From: Agaricus subrufescens
Lineage: Eukaryota > Basidiomycota > Agaricomycetes > Agaricales > Agaricaceae
DNA: 64,000 bases
NCBI GenBank assembly: GCA_029945375.1
Contig: CM057059.1
Location: 496,001-560,000, forward strand
Direction: 5' to 3'
This document shows, in pieces, positions 13,383 to 25,954 of this stretch; the first letter of the stretch is position 1, and each line of letters opens with the position of its first letter. The position numbers and the translations under genes are program-made. The notes beneath the pieces were generated by a model that saw only the letters and a program-made list of their open reading frames with translations, was not told the origin of the DNA and searched no databases.

Positions 13383-16198
13383 TTGCTTGACGGATAGATA
13401 TCCTAAAATACTGATAAGGTTTCGGTGCTTAACATCGGCCATCTGAAATTACCACAAATATGGCGCCACAGCTCACTAGAATATTTTACCGAAGTTTCTA
13501 TTTCATCTCTCATCCAATGAACGATAGAAGATTACTGATGTAGACTCTATATAACCCAAAAAAAAATATACTTGGCGTGTTTCTCTTCAATACAAAATCG
13601 GCATCTCAAAAACGGGCTGATGATTGGAAGTTTATGACAGAGGAGAGATGGCTGTCCAAGACAATCTCCGGGAGACTTGGATCAAATCACCGCTGGGATG
13701 GGCGGTAGCGACGTTCTGCGGAGGGCCTTTTAGGTTTGGTCATCTATCGGTCGGTGTGAGAGGGGATGAAGTTGCAATGGGGGGGGCGGCCATAGAAAAA
13801 TTGGATTAGATCTCCGCGTCAGATCCAGAGAAGATGTTCTTCGTGGGGGAGGAACGCCGGCCATGTTTAGTCTACTTAGACCAATGATGGGTGTAACGCC
13901 ACTCGAGCACCACTCCACTTACTGGGCTGGAACCCTCCCACGCGCTCCTAAGATGTTTATCCCTTTGTGTGTGTATACTACAAGAGCAGGGCAAAGGGGA
14001 AGGTTTACTAGACATGAGATCTTGACTGACTAGAGTGAGGAGTGAGGCAGAGGTGTGTAGTAGTGAAAGGGTTTCGCAGTCAGCCACTGATGAATAAATG
14101 AATGAATGTCATCGCAATGCGGGTGTTAATCGGTAAGCTTAGATCCTTGCCCGCGGATCAACTCATTAACCCAAAGAGCTCCATATTTATTTTTTTTGCT
14201 TTTTGCTTTTTTAATTCAATACAGAACCCTTTTTTTTTCTATACAGTTAGGACACCTTTAGAAAGTTCTTTGAACCCTTTATCACCCCCCCCTACATATC
14301 ACTGTATCAGCCGATGGCCAAACTTATCGTAATGCCTTTTGGAGCGCTCAATATTATCTAGAGCTCGTGCTCCTCCTTTTTTTTTTTCTTTGGTGAAGCG
14401 AATAGCGGGCCTTCGTGAAACCCGGAAGTGAATCCGACCTCAACTGAATTGATACTTCAACAGAGCTCATATCAGGATACGTATACTCTTACCATAAGAT
14501 TTTTAAGATCATAATCATGATTATCACCATGTTCGTCGAGTACAACCCAAAAAAAGAACAAAATCTCACAGGACGACCGTATGAGGGTCTTAAAATACAT
14601 ACAGACACACATACAGACATAGACAACAAAAAGGATTTCATACATCACGATCATGATCAAAACCATCTCATTAACTAACCTCCCACACCCCCCCCCCTCC
14701 CCCTAATTGCCGAAGAGCGCCGACACGCTCTCTTCCAAATTTAAAGTTTTGGAGACCAAAATTCGAAGCCACCCTCGGCTTTGAGAAAAACGAGATCAGA
14801 GCTTCTGACCGGTATAACGGAGGGGGGGGGAGGAACTAAACCAATCACCAGTTTCCCCAGAATATCACCTTTACGTGAATAAAGAACAAAGACTTCCCGA
14901 AGCACGAGGTTTACCTTCACTTCGATAAAACTCCTCAGTTGCTCCTCAGTATACAGTTCACCCTACAAATGGGACAAAATTTGCACTTAGAAGCATGTCG
15001 GCGGCACAGCAAGAGAATTCGAAGTACTGATCTTATCTTTTCGGCTTCTTCTCATCTGTTAAACTTAAGAGAGACATATTCACATGCCTTGGAAGTCGAG
15101 CCGGTCCAATCCCAGTTTGGCTTGTCCGCAGTAACACTGTACACAAAGGCAGTGACTTAATTAATCAAAGGACCTCAGAAATTTTTTTGTTTGAACTTGT
15201 CTATATTATACGATTGACGCTACATTCCAGTGATTTCCAAGCGGAGAACAAAATCTACCAAAACACAGGGTATGAAGTCAATCAAGTTCACCATGATTCA
15301 AAAAAAGCGAAGGCAAAAAAAGAGAAAAAAAGAAAAAGGAATGAGAGAGATATATAGAGAGAAGAGAAATTAGCTCCAGGAATCGACATTGCAGAGATTG
15401 ACAGCGACAAGACAAAGGATGGGAAAAGGAAAGGGAAGTTCCAATATGTACCGGTAAAAATGTGATATGGATAAGTCGAAGGTAATTGACATATACGAGA
15501 TTGAAGGAGGCAAGCAAATAGAGAGGGAAAGGAGTGTGCATAATGAAGACGAGAGATGATGGCATAAAACGAGCGACTAGTAGCAGAAAGGCTAAAATAG
15601 AGACACGAGACCAAAGAGCCCAATCAGGAAAAGAACGAAAGAGTTTAACCACAGTCAATCCGAAAGATGAATACAGGGAAAGGCTTGCAGCCAATATTGA
15701 ATAGAAGTGATTATGAGCTGCATAGACAGCAGCTAATATGGTGGGTTTATGATTGTGCAGGTTTATGCAGTTTTTCCCCCAAAAAAATACGGAACGCTCG
15801 GGGATTTTGAGATGCGAATGAAGATGCGAGTAAGTCGGATAAAAATCTTTTTGGGAGAAGCACAGGCGGTGTGTCGCGAATCACGGAGAGGCCACGGTGC
15901 GTCGGAGCAGTGAAAGTCGCTGACATGCCGGGAAGAGGAGAACTTCATTGTCAATCAATCCCGGATTACGCGAAAAATTGAAATTTGAGATGAATGGATG
16001 CTCCTTGTGATTGGAATATACAATGCAAGAGAGAACAGGAAAAAAATGAGTGTAGATACAATGAAACGAGCGGAGGAAACACAGGACGTCGCAACAAGAG
16101 GCCCAACAGATTCGAGGAGAGGGAAGGAGAGAGGGATGAGGTAGTGAGGAGGGAGCCCTCTTAGGCGACGCCAGGGGTCAGCGGAGCTGGAGTCCGGT
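13383..16198. other. Convergent intergenic region, low-complexity tracts
   Basis: This 2.8 kb gap lies between the GH63 stop and the CDC24 stop, both facing inward. It holds short homopolymer runs (C-run near 14690-14700, G-run near 14822-14832, A-rich 15300-15340) and small palindromic AATCATGATTATCA-type motifs near 14514-14526. The longest frame, 15278-15694 on the - strand, is a hydrophobic low-complexity reading of a purine-rich tract. I see no recognisable gene or RNA. Confidence 0.5.
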
Positions 16199-19100
16199 TT
16201 ACGTTACGAACAGTGTCACCTGTCCGCCGGGCCTGAATGATTCGAATGCGATTTGAACATCTTCTGTCGAGCCAAGTGACACCATATCACCATCTTCGTC
16301 CCTGTATTTGACCCTCAACGGTCCATCGTCGCGTCTGGGTCCGCATAACCTGATCTTCTTTCCGACTTTCTCCACCAAGTCGTCGTACTCTGTAGCGCGC
16401 GGGACCTGAATCACGAAGATGTCCTCATGGAAATGCACCTTGACCTTCACAGGTAGTAACTGATCTTGAGAGACGCCGTTTACATGGTGGCCATTGGCAT
16501 GAATTCCCCCTAATGATGATTCACTCGAGCCGAAAGGGGTGATGGGTGATGAACTATTCGGGGAATAGTCTGAACTGCCGGCGGTAGACTGGCTAGAGCC
16601 ACTTCCACGCTTGTTACCGGTAGTGCCAGGTTCTCGTGATCCCCAGCCAGAATACGAACCATTGATCGGATGAGTCGGCAGCGGTGGAGGGGCACTCATT
16701 GGTGGAACATATGCACTTGGTTGGCTCGCACTCCTGCTTCGGTGTAGCTGGGGTGTGTACGGCTGCTGAGCATGGGGTGGAGGTGCACCGGCATTACTGT
16801 GTGTGGGGGTTGGTGCACGATTTCTAGATTCACCGTTTTCATATCCATTTTTAAGCCGCGTCGAGCTAAATTGGCTCTTCAGGGGAGGTCTCTGAGGTGG
16901 GGCTCCGGAACCATACGTGGGGTCAGGAGGGAAGCTTTGCGCGCTCGCCTGAGTTCGAGGTGTTATGGGACGAGACATTCCGCCTGGAGTGTGAGTAGGA
17001 AATTGCGACTGCGATGGTATAGACAGCTGTTGATTTCTCCATTGCGACATCGTCGTTCCGTTGACATCTTCCGTGTAGGCCCGCGAACGTTGCTCATGAT
17101 GGATCTCGATCGGCGTGGGAATTGTTCGTCCGCTGACAGGGGTTCCGCGACCAGAAGATGTGTAGCTGGAAGACGTAGTAGCCGGGTACTCTTCAAATTC
17201 GTCATCCGTAAACCCATCATGATCGTGGGATGGATAGCCAGAAGGGCCGGTGGGATATCCAACTACTTCATGGTAAACATTGCTGTTGTACGACTGGTTG
17301 CGTCCAAGCTTGGCGGAGGTGCTTGGTGGGTAAGCTGTGGGCGTAGTGCTATAGGAGGTGGCCGAAGAATAAGAATACGCAGATCCGACAGTTCCGACAG
17401 AAGATGTGGCTCGCGAAGAAGAGGAGGGAGGCATCGATCGACCATTAAGACGCGGCAGGTTTCGATCCGAGGCTCGACGTGCGGCGGCCTCTCTGATGAG
17501 GCGGTTGATCTGAGATTCCCATTTACGCATCTGCTCCTCATTGCGACACTTCAGGGTGAAAAATTCGAGATCATCATCGCCTTTCCACCAGACAGCAAGA
17601 GTATATTGGGCAGCGATGCCAGGCCCTGTAGGTAATCAGACACAATTCTTCCAAGCCCGATGGAAAAAAGACATACCGATGGAGTTCCTGGGTGGAGAGG
17701 GGACTGCTTGTGTGACATTACCCAAGAATATGCGACCTTTGAGAAGGAGAGGAGTGTTTTTTCGCTGGTTTGGCGTTGAAGCTGCTGCTGCCGCAACACC
17801 GTTCAGGGCTGTCGGTGTACTCGCCTGCTTCTTGAGTATGGAGCCATTCTTGCCAGGCCTTTTGTTTCCATTCTGCTGGCCCGGTAGGACTTCTTTGCAA
17901 CACAAGATGATTTTCTCGAAAAGGAAGACATGATACTCCCGATCGATGTCCGACTTTGTGACGGTAAAGACGTTATCAAGGAGCAGTTCACCGAAATTCT
18001 CGAGATGATGACCCTTCCAATCATCGATTCGAGTCGCCAAGCTTTTGACAGTCTGTTCGTTCTCGGCGCGGCGTTGCGCCTCGTTGATCTTGTCCGTGAT
18101 CCGCTTGGCAGCCTCGGAACCTTTCTTAAGCTCGTCAAAATGAGGGTATGTCGCAGGTGAGAGGGTTTTGAGCAGTTGCTAAGAAGCATGGAGTGAGTAT
18201 ATGCGGCCGGAATAGCGGAACAAAGACGAACATCGAGAAGGAGCGGATATTTGCAGACTCGCTGAACTGGTTTGATGAGAAATGCGGGCAGCTCGCCCTT
18301 GACGTTGATCAAATGGTTCAGAGGCTATTTGGGGGTATTTGGAGGGATTACGGAAAGGGCCGAAGGAGGTTAAGGATAAAGTTGTCAGGACGACATATCA
18401 GAAGTGCATTGAGCATTCAAACCAAATAGGAAATAGCTATTGTTGGTGCTCACCATCAGGCTCTGCTCATGGGTAAGCATAAGCTCGGAAGCATTGGTGT
18501 AATTGGCGCAGTACGGCTCGTAGACGGCAAAGTCGTCTTCCTGTTAACGCCGGATAAGAGCATAAGCATTGATGGGTCCGCCCGAAATGACAAATAGGAC
18601 CCACGCTTTCGATAAACGGTAGTCCCCAGCGCTGGTCTTGCCACTGAGCCTCGGCTGTGCTTTCGAAGCGGATGAGAAATTTGCGTTGAAAGTTGAGGAG
18701 TTTGTTCAAATTGGGGAAGAGGAGGTGGATGGTGTCCTGATCAATATAGTTTCCTTGCGAGAGGGCGTTGGAATATTTCTATAAACGATGTGATGGGTAC
18801 TCCTGAGATCCGCTTTGAATGCATAGATCGTACCTGCATGGTTTCGAGGTCCTGCACGTATTTCCGCTCGGTCTCCACCATCTCGCGGATGGTGTTGTTC
18901 CTGGCCATCTCCTGGGCGTTGGCCGGCTGGGGGAGGGCATCGCTTAGGAGGTTGTCATAAGAGCTATTGCCGTCAACTGAGGGGGATGATGCAGGTGGCG
19001 GGTCAAAGGCGTCCGGGGGAAGATGGTTGACAATAGCTGTTACGGTGTTGATCACCTGGAACAGCCAACGTTCAGCAACACGCGGTGGGCGGGCAACGAG

Positions 19101-19607
19101 CGCGAGGCAACTTACCTTGACCAAGCCATCTGTAGAATCACGATTCCAAATGTCGGTAACGGTGAACGGCTCACACTCGGGTATGGCCTGGGTGACCTGG
19201 GAGGAGCGGACCTGGATGGCGAAGAGGGCAATGGCATGCTTCTTCTCGCGATCTGGGTTGATATCGTATGTGTCCTGGTTGTACTCGGAGTGGTTGATTT
19301 TGGGGAAGCCGGCCTCAGCGGGTAGCTGGTCGAAGATGTAGCAGAGGGAGATGCCAATGGAGAAGAGGTCCCAGAGCTGGGTGACGGGGTCGGTGGACTG
19401 GCGGGAATCAGGGGTCGCGGCGAGGGAGAAGTAGTGGGCAAAGCCGTGGATGCGCACGAGGCGGGCGCGGAGGGACGAGCACTGCTGGTAGAGGGAGGTG
19501 GACTGGTTGGCCGCCTTGTTGAGGAGGGTGTTGTTGGCGACGGGGGTGTCTATGTGGAGGCCTGCGCTGGAGACGATGGACTTTTTGCGGCCAGCGACGG
19601 AAGCCAT
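16199..19607 (-). CDS. CDC24: Cdc24-type Rho guanine nucleotide exchange factor
   Basis: Cdc24 activates Cdc42 at sites of polarised growth. Exons are 19607-19116, 19055-18834, 18778-18605, 18540-18454, 18324-18232, 18178-17677 and 17625-16199, joining to 998 aa. Domain order is the family's standard: an N-terminal calponin-homology-like CDC24 domain (about residues 30-160, containing LWDLFSIGISLCYIFDQLP), a DH/RhoGEF domain (about 220-400, containing FLIKPVQRVCKYPLLLD), a PH domain (about 440-590, ending with VWWKGDDDLEFFTLKCRNEE), a long Ser/Pro-rich linker and a C-terminal PB1 domain (KVKVHFHEDIFVIQVP). PB1 binds a Bem1-type scaffold. The intron after exon 5 uses a GTTCGT donor. I chose Met 19607 (MASVAGRKK); an in-frame Met at 19667 lies in the GC-rich leader. 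The RhoGAP at the left end acts in the opposite direction on the same GTPase class. Confidence 0.95.
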
Positions 19608-22600
19608 GGGGGCACAGGGGTGGCGGTTCTGGGCGAGTGCAGTCGATGCAGTCCGCGATTCCACCACTGCCCTTTTTCACACTCCGCTTTGGGAAACACC
19701 CCTGATCTCCCAGATCTCTCCACGCGACGTCCCTCCGGACCCCGTCCCCACACGCCCCTCGCCCCCAGAGCCCGCCAGCCGCGCCGCACCCACGCCGCCT
19801 GCGCCCGTCCCCGTCCAGCCCCGCCCCCCGTCCCGCTCCGGCACCGGCCCGCCGCCGACAGTCCAGAACAAGGCTCCCACCCCATCCCACCCCGCTTCTT
19901 TCTCTTGGCAGTCCTCAGCCCGCCGGGCCTTGCTGCACACCACAGACGGGACAATTGCACCAGCCGGCTAGCCTGTCGCGGCTAAACCCAATTCCGCCCT
20001 CCCTTTGTCAGGACAAGCAGCCGTATATTGTAGGAACAACAACAACAAAAACAACAACAACACCCTGCCGACCTCACCTTACAAACTTGCGCCCGCCTCT
20101 GCGTCATACCGGTCCCTGTTCTCTGCATTTTAATTATCATATCTGACATGACTTCGGTAACGCCCAAACTTAAGATCAGACTACAGCCAGAATGTTTCAT
20201 GATCCTTTATGGAGCCTCCAGCATATTTCCTCTCACCGCATCATCAATCAGTCGGACCACGAATCAAACGGTCGGATCCACCTGGACCTAGTCAACTCCG
20301 TTCTGCCCGTAAGTGGGCCCAACACACCCCCTCTCCATTCCGTCATCCCTTCCTTTCTCGCGTTGTCCTAGCTACCCCAGGAATCCTGCTCCTGCTCTTC
20401 TATCAAGTCAAAAAATGCACCACGTCAGTTAATTCACTAGCTTTTCCCGCTTTACACCCGAGGTTTTAAATGAAATCTGACTATCCCATCACCCAACAAT
20501 GTTCCACACGTACTACCAAAACAAATATATATGGCGTTACGACTTATCGGGACTCTCGTCGTCACAAACTCTGACGTGTCGAGGCCTTCAGGGCAACTCG
20601 ACGACTGGAGGCTTCTACCTCTCAACCGGACCCGATTCACTGAAGGTTACGCCGCAACCCATCAAAGGAAGAACGCCACCTCGACCGAGCTCTGTCATTC
20701 GTCAGTCCTGACATTTCCAAATACTCATAAATCAAGTTCTATTTCCCAGTAATGCAAAGCAACTGTCTCTGTTATCACACAGTCCCTTATCAGCCTTTCC
20801 CCAGAGGCGATAACGAGCCCACAGACACCCGAATCCAAGTCTAGACGCGAGAGTCTATCCGAAAGAGACCGAAGATAAATGAGACCGTCAAACCCGAGGC
20901 CCGAGGTTGTTCAAAGTCGGGCTCAAGTCATGCACACAACATCTAAAAATAACTCAATAGCTGAGATTTTGATGGAAACAAGAACGACGCAACGGTGAAG
21001 TGTGTCGTCAGTCAGTGAGGTTAAAGATATATGTGTGTAGGTTTTGACAGCAAATAGAAACACGTTCCCGAGGACCTCTAAAATAACTGACCGGTTGACA
21101 ACCTACATCATAGCATGGCTGGTTTCATGGCATTACCGGTCTTATGATACTAAATATGATACTAAAGTTTTACAACTCCCCTCCTACCATATCGGGTCTT
21201 GCACCTTCCTCCTGCTTAACTAAGCTATTCGAAAAGAGAGGGAACGAGAAAAAACCCCGCAATCGGGAAATCCGAAACCCCCGAAGTTGAAAGTCATTCC
21301 CTAAATCGGGGGATTTCAAAAGACAGCTCACGGAACCCCCTGAAACTACAACTTCAAAGTAGAAACCAATCGCTCACAACTGTCACTAGGGCAAGACACG
21401 CCCCATGACACCGAAAGACGACTTGTCTGTTCTTCGAAACACTCCACGAGACGTTCATATATGCTCAGAAAGTGACACATCCCTGGAAAGATGATGATTT
21501 CATGTCAAAGGGCACTGGCACTCTCCGCACGACGCGACTTCTAAGTGTTTATCCAATACGCCACTTGAACACTATGTACATTTATAGACTAGTATGTTTT
21601 AACTCGGAATGCAGATGGACAGGGGTCATACCGACTTGGACCATCTTGAAAAATCGTTGAACCTATATACATATTCATATCGGCTATATACATATCAGTA
21701 CTCGATCATTCCAAAAAAGAACAAACTACTACTTTCATCGATACAAGTTCACGATTTAAAAAAAGAAAAAAGCCTCTCACAAATCACCACACCCTCCCTC
21801 GTTCCAAAAGATCAAACTATTACCAACTCAACAACCCAAAAAAAACCGAGCTTCCTAAACCTTCGTCATACAACATGTTATAAAACCTTGACGCACGATC
21901 ACGATCGCCTTTATCGCACTTACCATAACCGATCTGGCACATTCCTCCGCTGATAAACAACTCAAACACCGAACATGGCCGACACCAAACACTATTTATA
22001 TGCTCAAATATATTCCGTCTAGTCAAGTATTCATACACAACAGATGATATGATCGCTTGGGCTAAGAGTTCAGTTCGTTCCTATGACCAGCCTAAAAATA
22101 ACTCAAGACATTAGACAAGCTGCAACAACAGGACGATGATTATCATGCTATCAGTAGTAAATGACAGTTCAACACCTCCAGCCACTATACATGAGCTCTC
22201 CCATTTAGTCTTAGTCTCTTCCATCTCTCCATATCTGTCGGTATGTTTGAAAAGCAGACCAAAGTTAATCTTGATAAGATCAGAAAATAAAGTTACAACC
22301 CACACCCCCGACCCCCCCTCCACGTGCACCCAAAATCCCCAGGTGCTGAGGTGACGTCTTTTTTTACCAAGTTGAACATTTCGCAGAGTATTCGGGGCAA
22401 CCCTTGAACAGAAAAAAAAGATCTAATCAACACATGTTTTTTCCTTTTAACTTTTTTTCGTGGAAGTTCACATTACCCCCTTCCACGCTTTTTCTGGTTT
22501 CCCGACGTGATCGCGAGGCACAATTCCACATCATTAACATCATTAATACTCAGTACTTATTCTCGTCTCAAAAATTTAATACATGACAACCCAAACTTTC

Positions 22601-25600
22601 TAGAACGCCTCCATAAAACCACACTGAAACATGTTTAACCAAAAAGCTGCCGTACAGCTCGAGTGTAGAAAGTTAAGTTGAAGGCAGTGGATTTAAACTT
22701 CGTAGTTTTGACTTACATCCGATTGTCAAGTCGTATCAATTCATCTTTAAGAAATCACATCACTAGAGGTATCACATGCAGTTTTTGAGTTTGAAACAAC
22801 TTGGACAAGCGCGTGCTTTAAACTCCCGTTCCGATCGTTTGGGTTATGTGTGCTTCTTTCGAAGGTTTTAGCAACCTTCACGAGCCACTCTCCGTGACGA
22901 ATGTATCCATGTTTCCAAAGAAACTGTACGCAGCCGCATTCCAGGTGGGCGAAATCGTTCATATGGTGTAATATCGGAAGATTAGCTCTGAGAAGCATAT
23001 GTTGTGGAGAAGAAGAATGACGAATGATTAATATAGATAGCTTATCAAAAAGCTTAGAACATATATTAATCACAGCTGGTATTGGTGAGCGGATGATACA
23101 AGTATGTTACGTGTCTAGTGTACGAAGGAACTGCGTATAGCATTGTTTCATCATCGCCTTTGTGATGAAGTCCTCATATGTGATCGACTCGGAAGTGGGC
23201 CAGAGGAGTATCAGAAAAAGCATCCCGGATGAGTGATGAAAGTGAATAGTTGTCAATCATAATAGCTTGATCAAATGGAAATTCTGTAATTCATTTAATC
23301 TAGAGGTAAGTTGAGAGTGATTCTGATATTGTTGGCTTAGATGGTGACTCACTTCTGTGCCATCATATTGTGTCCGAAGTCGTCACAGACACGATAGTGA
23401 TGGCGAGTCGTAGCGGAGAAGCTGTGTACTTACAACACCCAAACGGGAGTCTTACTCGGTGAATAAGTATTTTTTGCGGTCTCGAAGGCTTGGGGGTCAT
23501 GTAATTGCCCTGGACTGTTTCATGTATTTGCCTACGAGTTACCAGCGTCTCTGATTGATTGAGCACCTCCGGACCATCTTCATCAATTACGAATGTCCAA
23601 ATTCAAGGAAGACCGAGGATCAAGAGTATGACGAGTGCTGCTTTTCAGTTGGAAGCACGCACCTGATGGAAACTGCTCAGGGCATACACCCTAAGAAGTT
23701 TTCTAACGTATTTCAATGAACAGGGCCCAATTGCTAGGAATATGACAACCAACAAGAAATGATTGATTTGATGCCTCCGGAATTCAAACCCCTAGAAGTG
23801 AAAGACTTAGGCAAAGCTTTGAAGTCCCAGAGCTCACAAAGATGCCTAGATGGAGGGGAAGAATAACAACGAAAGGCGATCCTTTAATTCATACGCCTGC
23901 GGACGCACTGCCTGGATTTTGAAATCTGTGCGGAAACAGGGAAAAGGGTTCTACTACATCGTTACCCGATTCCTCGGAAGAACGTATACAGCAATGGGGT
24001 ATCAAGGGAGTCGTGTTCACAAACGATAGGGCAATACGCATCATGTGAAGTTTTGTTGAGGAAGAGAAGGATAAAATGTCGTGAAATTTTTGCGAAAGGA
24101 TCGAAAGTCAAAGTCAGGGAAGTTATTTAGGGTTCGAATAGAATTTCCAGCGCTGATTTAGCGGACATACCACTGCTACCCTGTAGTATGGAGAGAAGGG
24201 TCGGTTCCGGACCCGACGAGCGGAACCTAAACGGGGCGCTAACAGAAAAGAGAGAACGATGATAGACAATAGCGGCCGACCGCCGCAGACCACTCGACTG
24301 CTTGGCGAGGGAGTGTGATATGCCGGGGGAGCACCACCGGCACCATAAGTTCTACATCTAACGCCTGGATGATTGAGGCTCTGAATGAAGCTTGAGTTCT
24401 GGCAGATGCAACACAATTGTCACGAAAGAGCGGAAAACATACAACGCCACAGTCTTCGTGTCATGTTTGACGAATAACGTTAAGCCCAGACCGTAATTCG
24501 CATGAGGGCTTGATGGGTGATCAGCCCCACAACGTCTCACGCAGCGTCAGGGCTTGATGATGCGCGGTTGGTGCGGCGACAACAGTTTGAATCATGATTA
24601 TCATGCAAGGTGCGAGCTGCTGAGTAGTGACGGTCAGGGAAGTTTTGTTCAGATTCACCCCAGATATAGCAAACACTCACGATTCGGATTTTATAAATAC
24701 TAACTTGTGATTTTTCGTATAAAGAGTGACCATCCAGTTACTGATGAATCGATGGATAGTCGGATCTATGGAAGAAATTCGCCAATGGAAGTGGCGCTGG
24801 GAAGACAAGCGCTGAATACCGACGCGCAAATACGGGTGTCCGATCATACTTTTTGAGCTCGTCCTATATTTATAGTCAACATACGAATTGTGCTTCCAAT
24901 ATAGGTCCTCGTGCAACATTTTCTCAAAATGAGAGAACAACCGGGAAACCGAACCATCACCTTCCGCAGCTACTAAAAATCTCTCTTGCCCAAATTGATA
25001 TCGATCGTTTGAGCCAACTGAGCCGTTTATTGTTTCTCGTGCCTCAAGCCTCTTATATAGCAAGTCCCCAACCTGACACTGTAGCAAGGCTGTGGCATAG
25101 GCGCAGGATAGTAGTTGTTTACTTGGTCGCATGATCTTGTGTAGTCAGAGGCGGCAAGAGATGATGATACAAGATGCGAGAGCAGATTTGGAGCGCACGT
25201 GAATAAGACTGCTTTTGACCAGATTTTGTAGATTGATCATGAGGAATGTTGGCTGTGACGACCGAGGTGATATTTACCTAGTTCAGCTGGAAAAATTCCC
25301 GCCAGTTGAGACATGCCAAGTAACGCCGTTCGGTATTTTGACATGTTTAAATCGATCTCCTCGTCGTTGACGCATACCAACGGCATTAGATGACCTGAAG
25401 GCATAGAAAGTTTTACGCCAAGATGATGAGACGGGTGTAGGGAGGTTTTCGGGATATGTATTCAAGGCCCGCATAGTAAATAAAGTCAATGTGGGCCTTG
25501 TTCGCCGACTGTAGCACATGTGCATGAAACACTGATGAGCTGGACGTGGGATAGATGTCTGCGACAGTTGATACGCGATAATCGGCATCGGCGACGAGGT

Positions 25601-25954
25601 AACCGTTGCCAGAACTATTGATCCCGAGGATAGGATATGCAGACAGATGCAGTCTGCGAGGTGCTTAATTGAGTGACATTGTGTGTTGTTGTTTGCTAAC
25701 GCCTTATCATTTCAATCATTCGAGTTCCTGCGCACGCAGAGTTGCGACCAACGCCGTGCGACCCTGGTTAAAATGTCTGCTTGGACATCAAGCAGCGATT
25801 TTTGCATCAACGTCGAGGAGGTATTTCGACCAAATGAGTCGTGAAGGAGAGATAACCCATTTGGAACTCCGCAAATCGCCAGCGTGTGAATTTCGGTTGG
25901 TAGTAGGACTCCAACCACCACTGCGCTCAGATAATTCTTTCGCGGGCAAGACCC
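19608..25954. other. Gene-poor 6.3 kb divergent interval
   Basis: This interval separates the divergent CDC24 (-) and Rap1-like (+) genes. The first ~350 bases are very GC-rich; the rest is of average composition with scattered short frames. The most protein-like frames are 22747-23073 on the - strand (108 codons, ending ...TSSDVIS) and 24677-25132 on the - strand (151 codons); neither resembles a family I know, and I could not extend them with splice sites. I found no transposase, reverse transcriptase, long terminal repeats or tRNA. It may be a long regulatory region, hold non-coding transcripts, or contain decayed genes. Confidence 0.4.
19740..19834 (-). promoter_or_regulatory. G-quadruplex-type G-runs in CDC24 leader
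   Basis: Upstream of the CDC24 start, the transcribed-sense (-) strand carries two clusters that fit the four-G-run quadruplex pattern. At 19740-19766 the runs are G5, G4, G4 and G4 with loops of 3, 5 and 2. At about 19803-19834 there are five runs with loops of 1 to 6. They begin 133 nt upstream of the ATG, so they sit in the promoter or 5' untranslated region. Folding is inferred from the pattern only. Confidence 0.5.

Noticed and set aside
15278..15694. 138-codon - strand frame with membrane-like segments
   Set aside because: It is a low-complexity reading of purine-rich DNA (Phe/Ser/Leu runs) with no motif and an overlapping alternative frame of the same kind.
16772..17635. Long + strand frame of 287 codons
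   Set aside because: It is antisense to the last CDC24 exon (PH end to Ser/Pro linker), whose reading matches the family; the + frame is Arg-rich shadow sequence.
24853..25134. Overlapping frames on both strands in the gene-poor interval
   Set aside because: Both are of ordinary composition, overlap each other antisense and match no family I know; kept only as a note in the interval entry.
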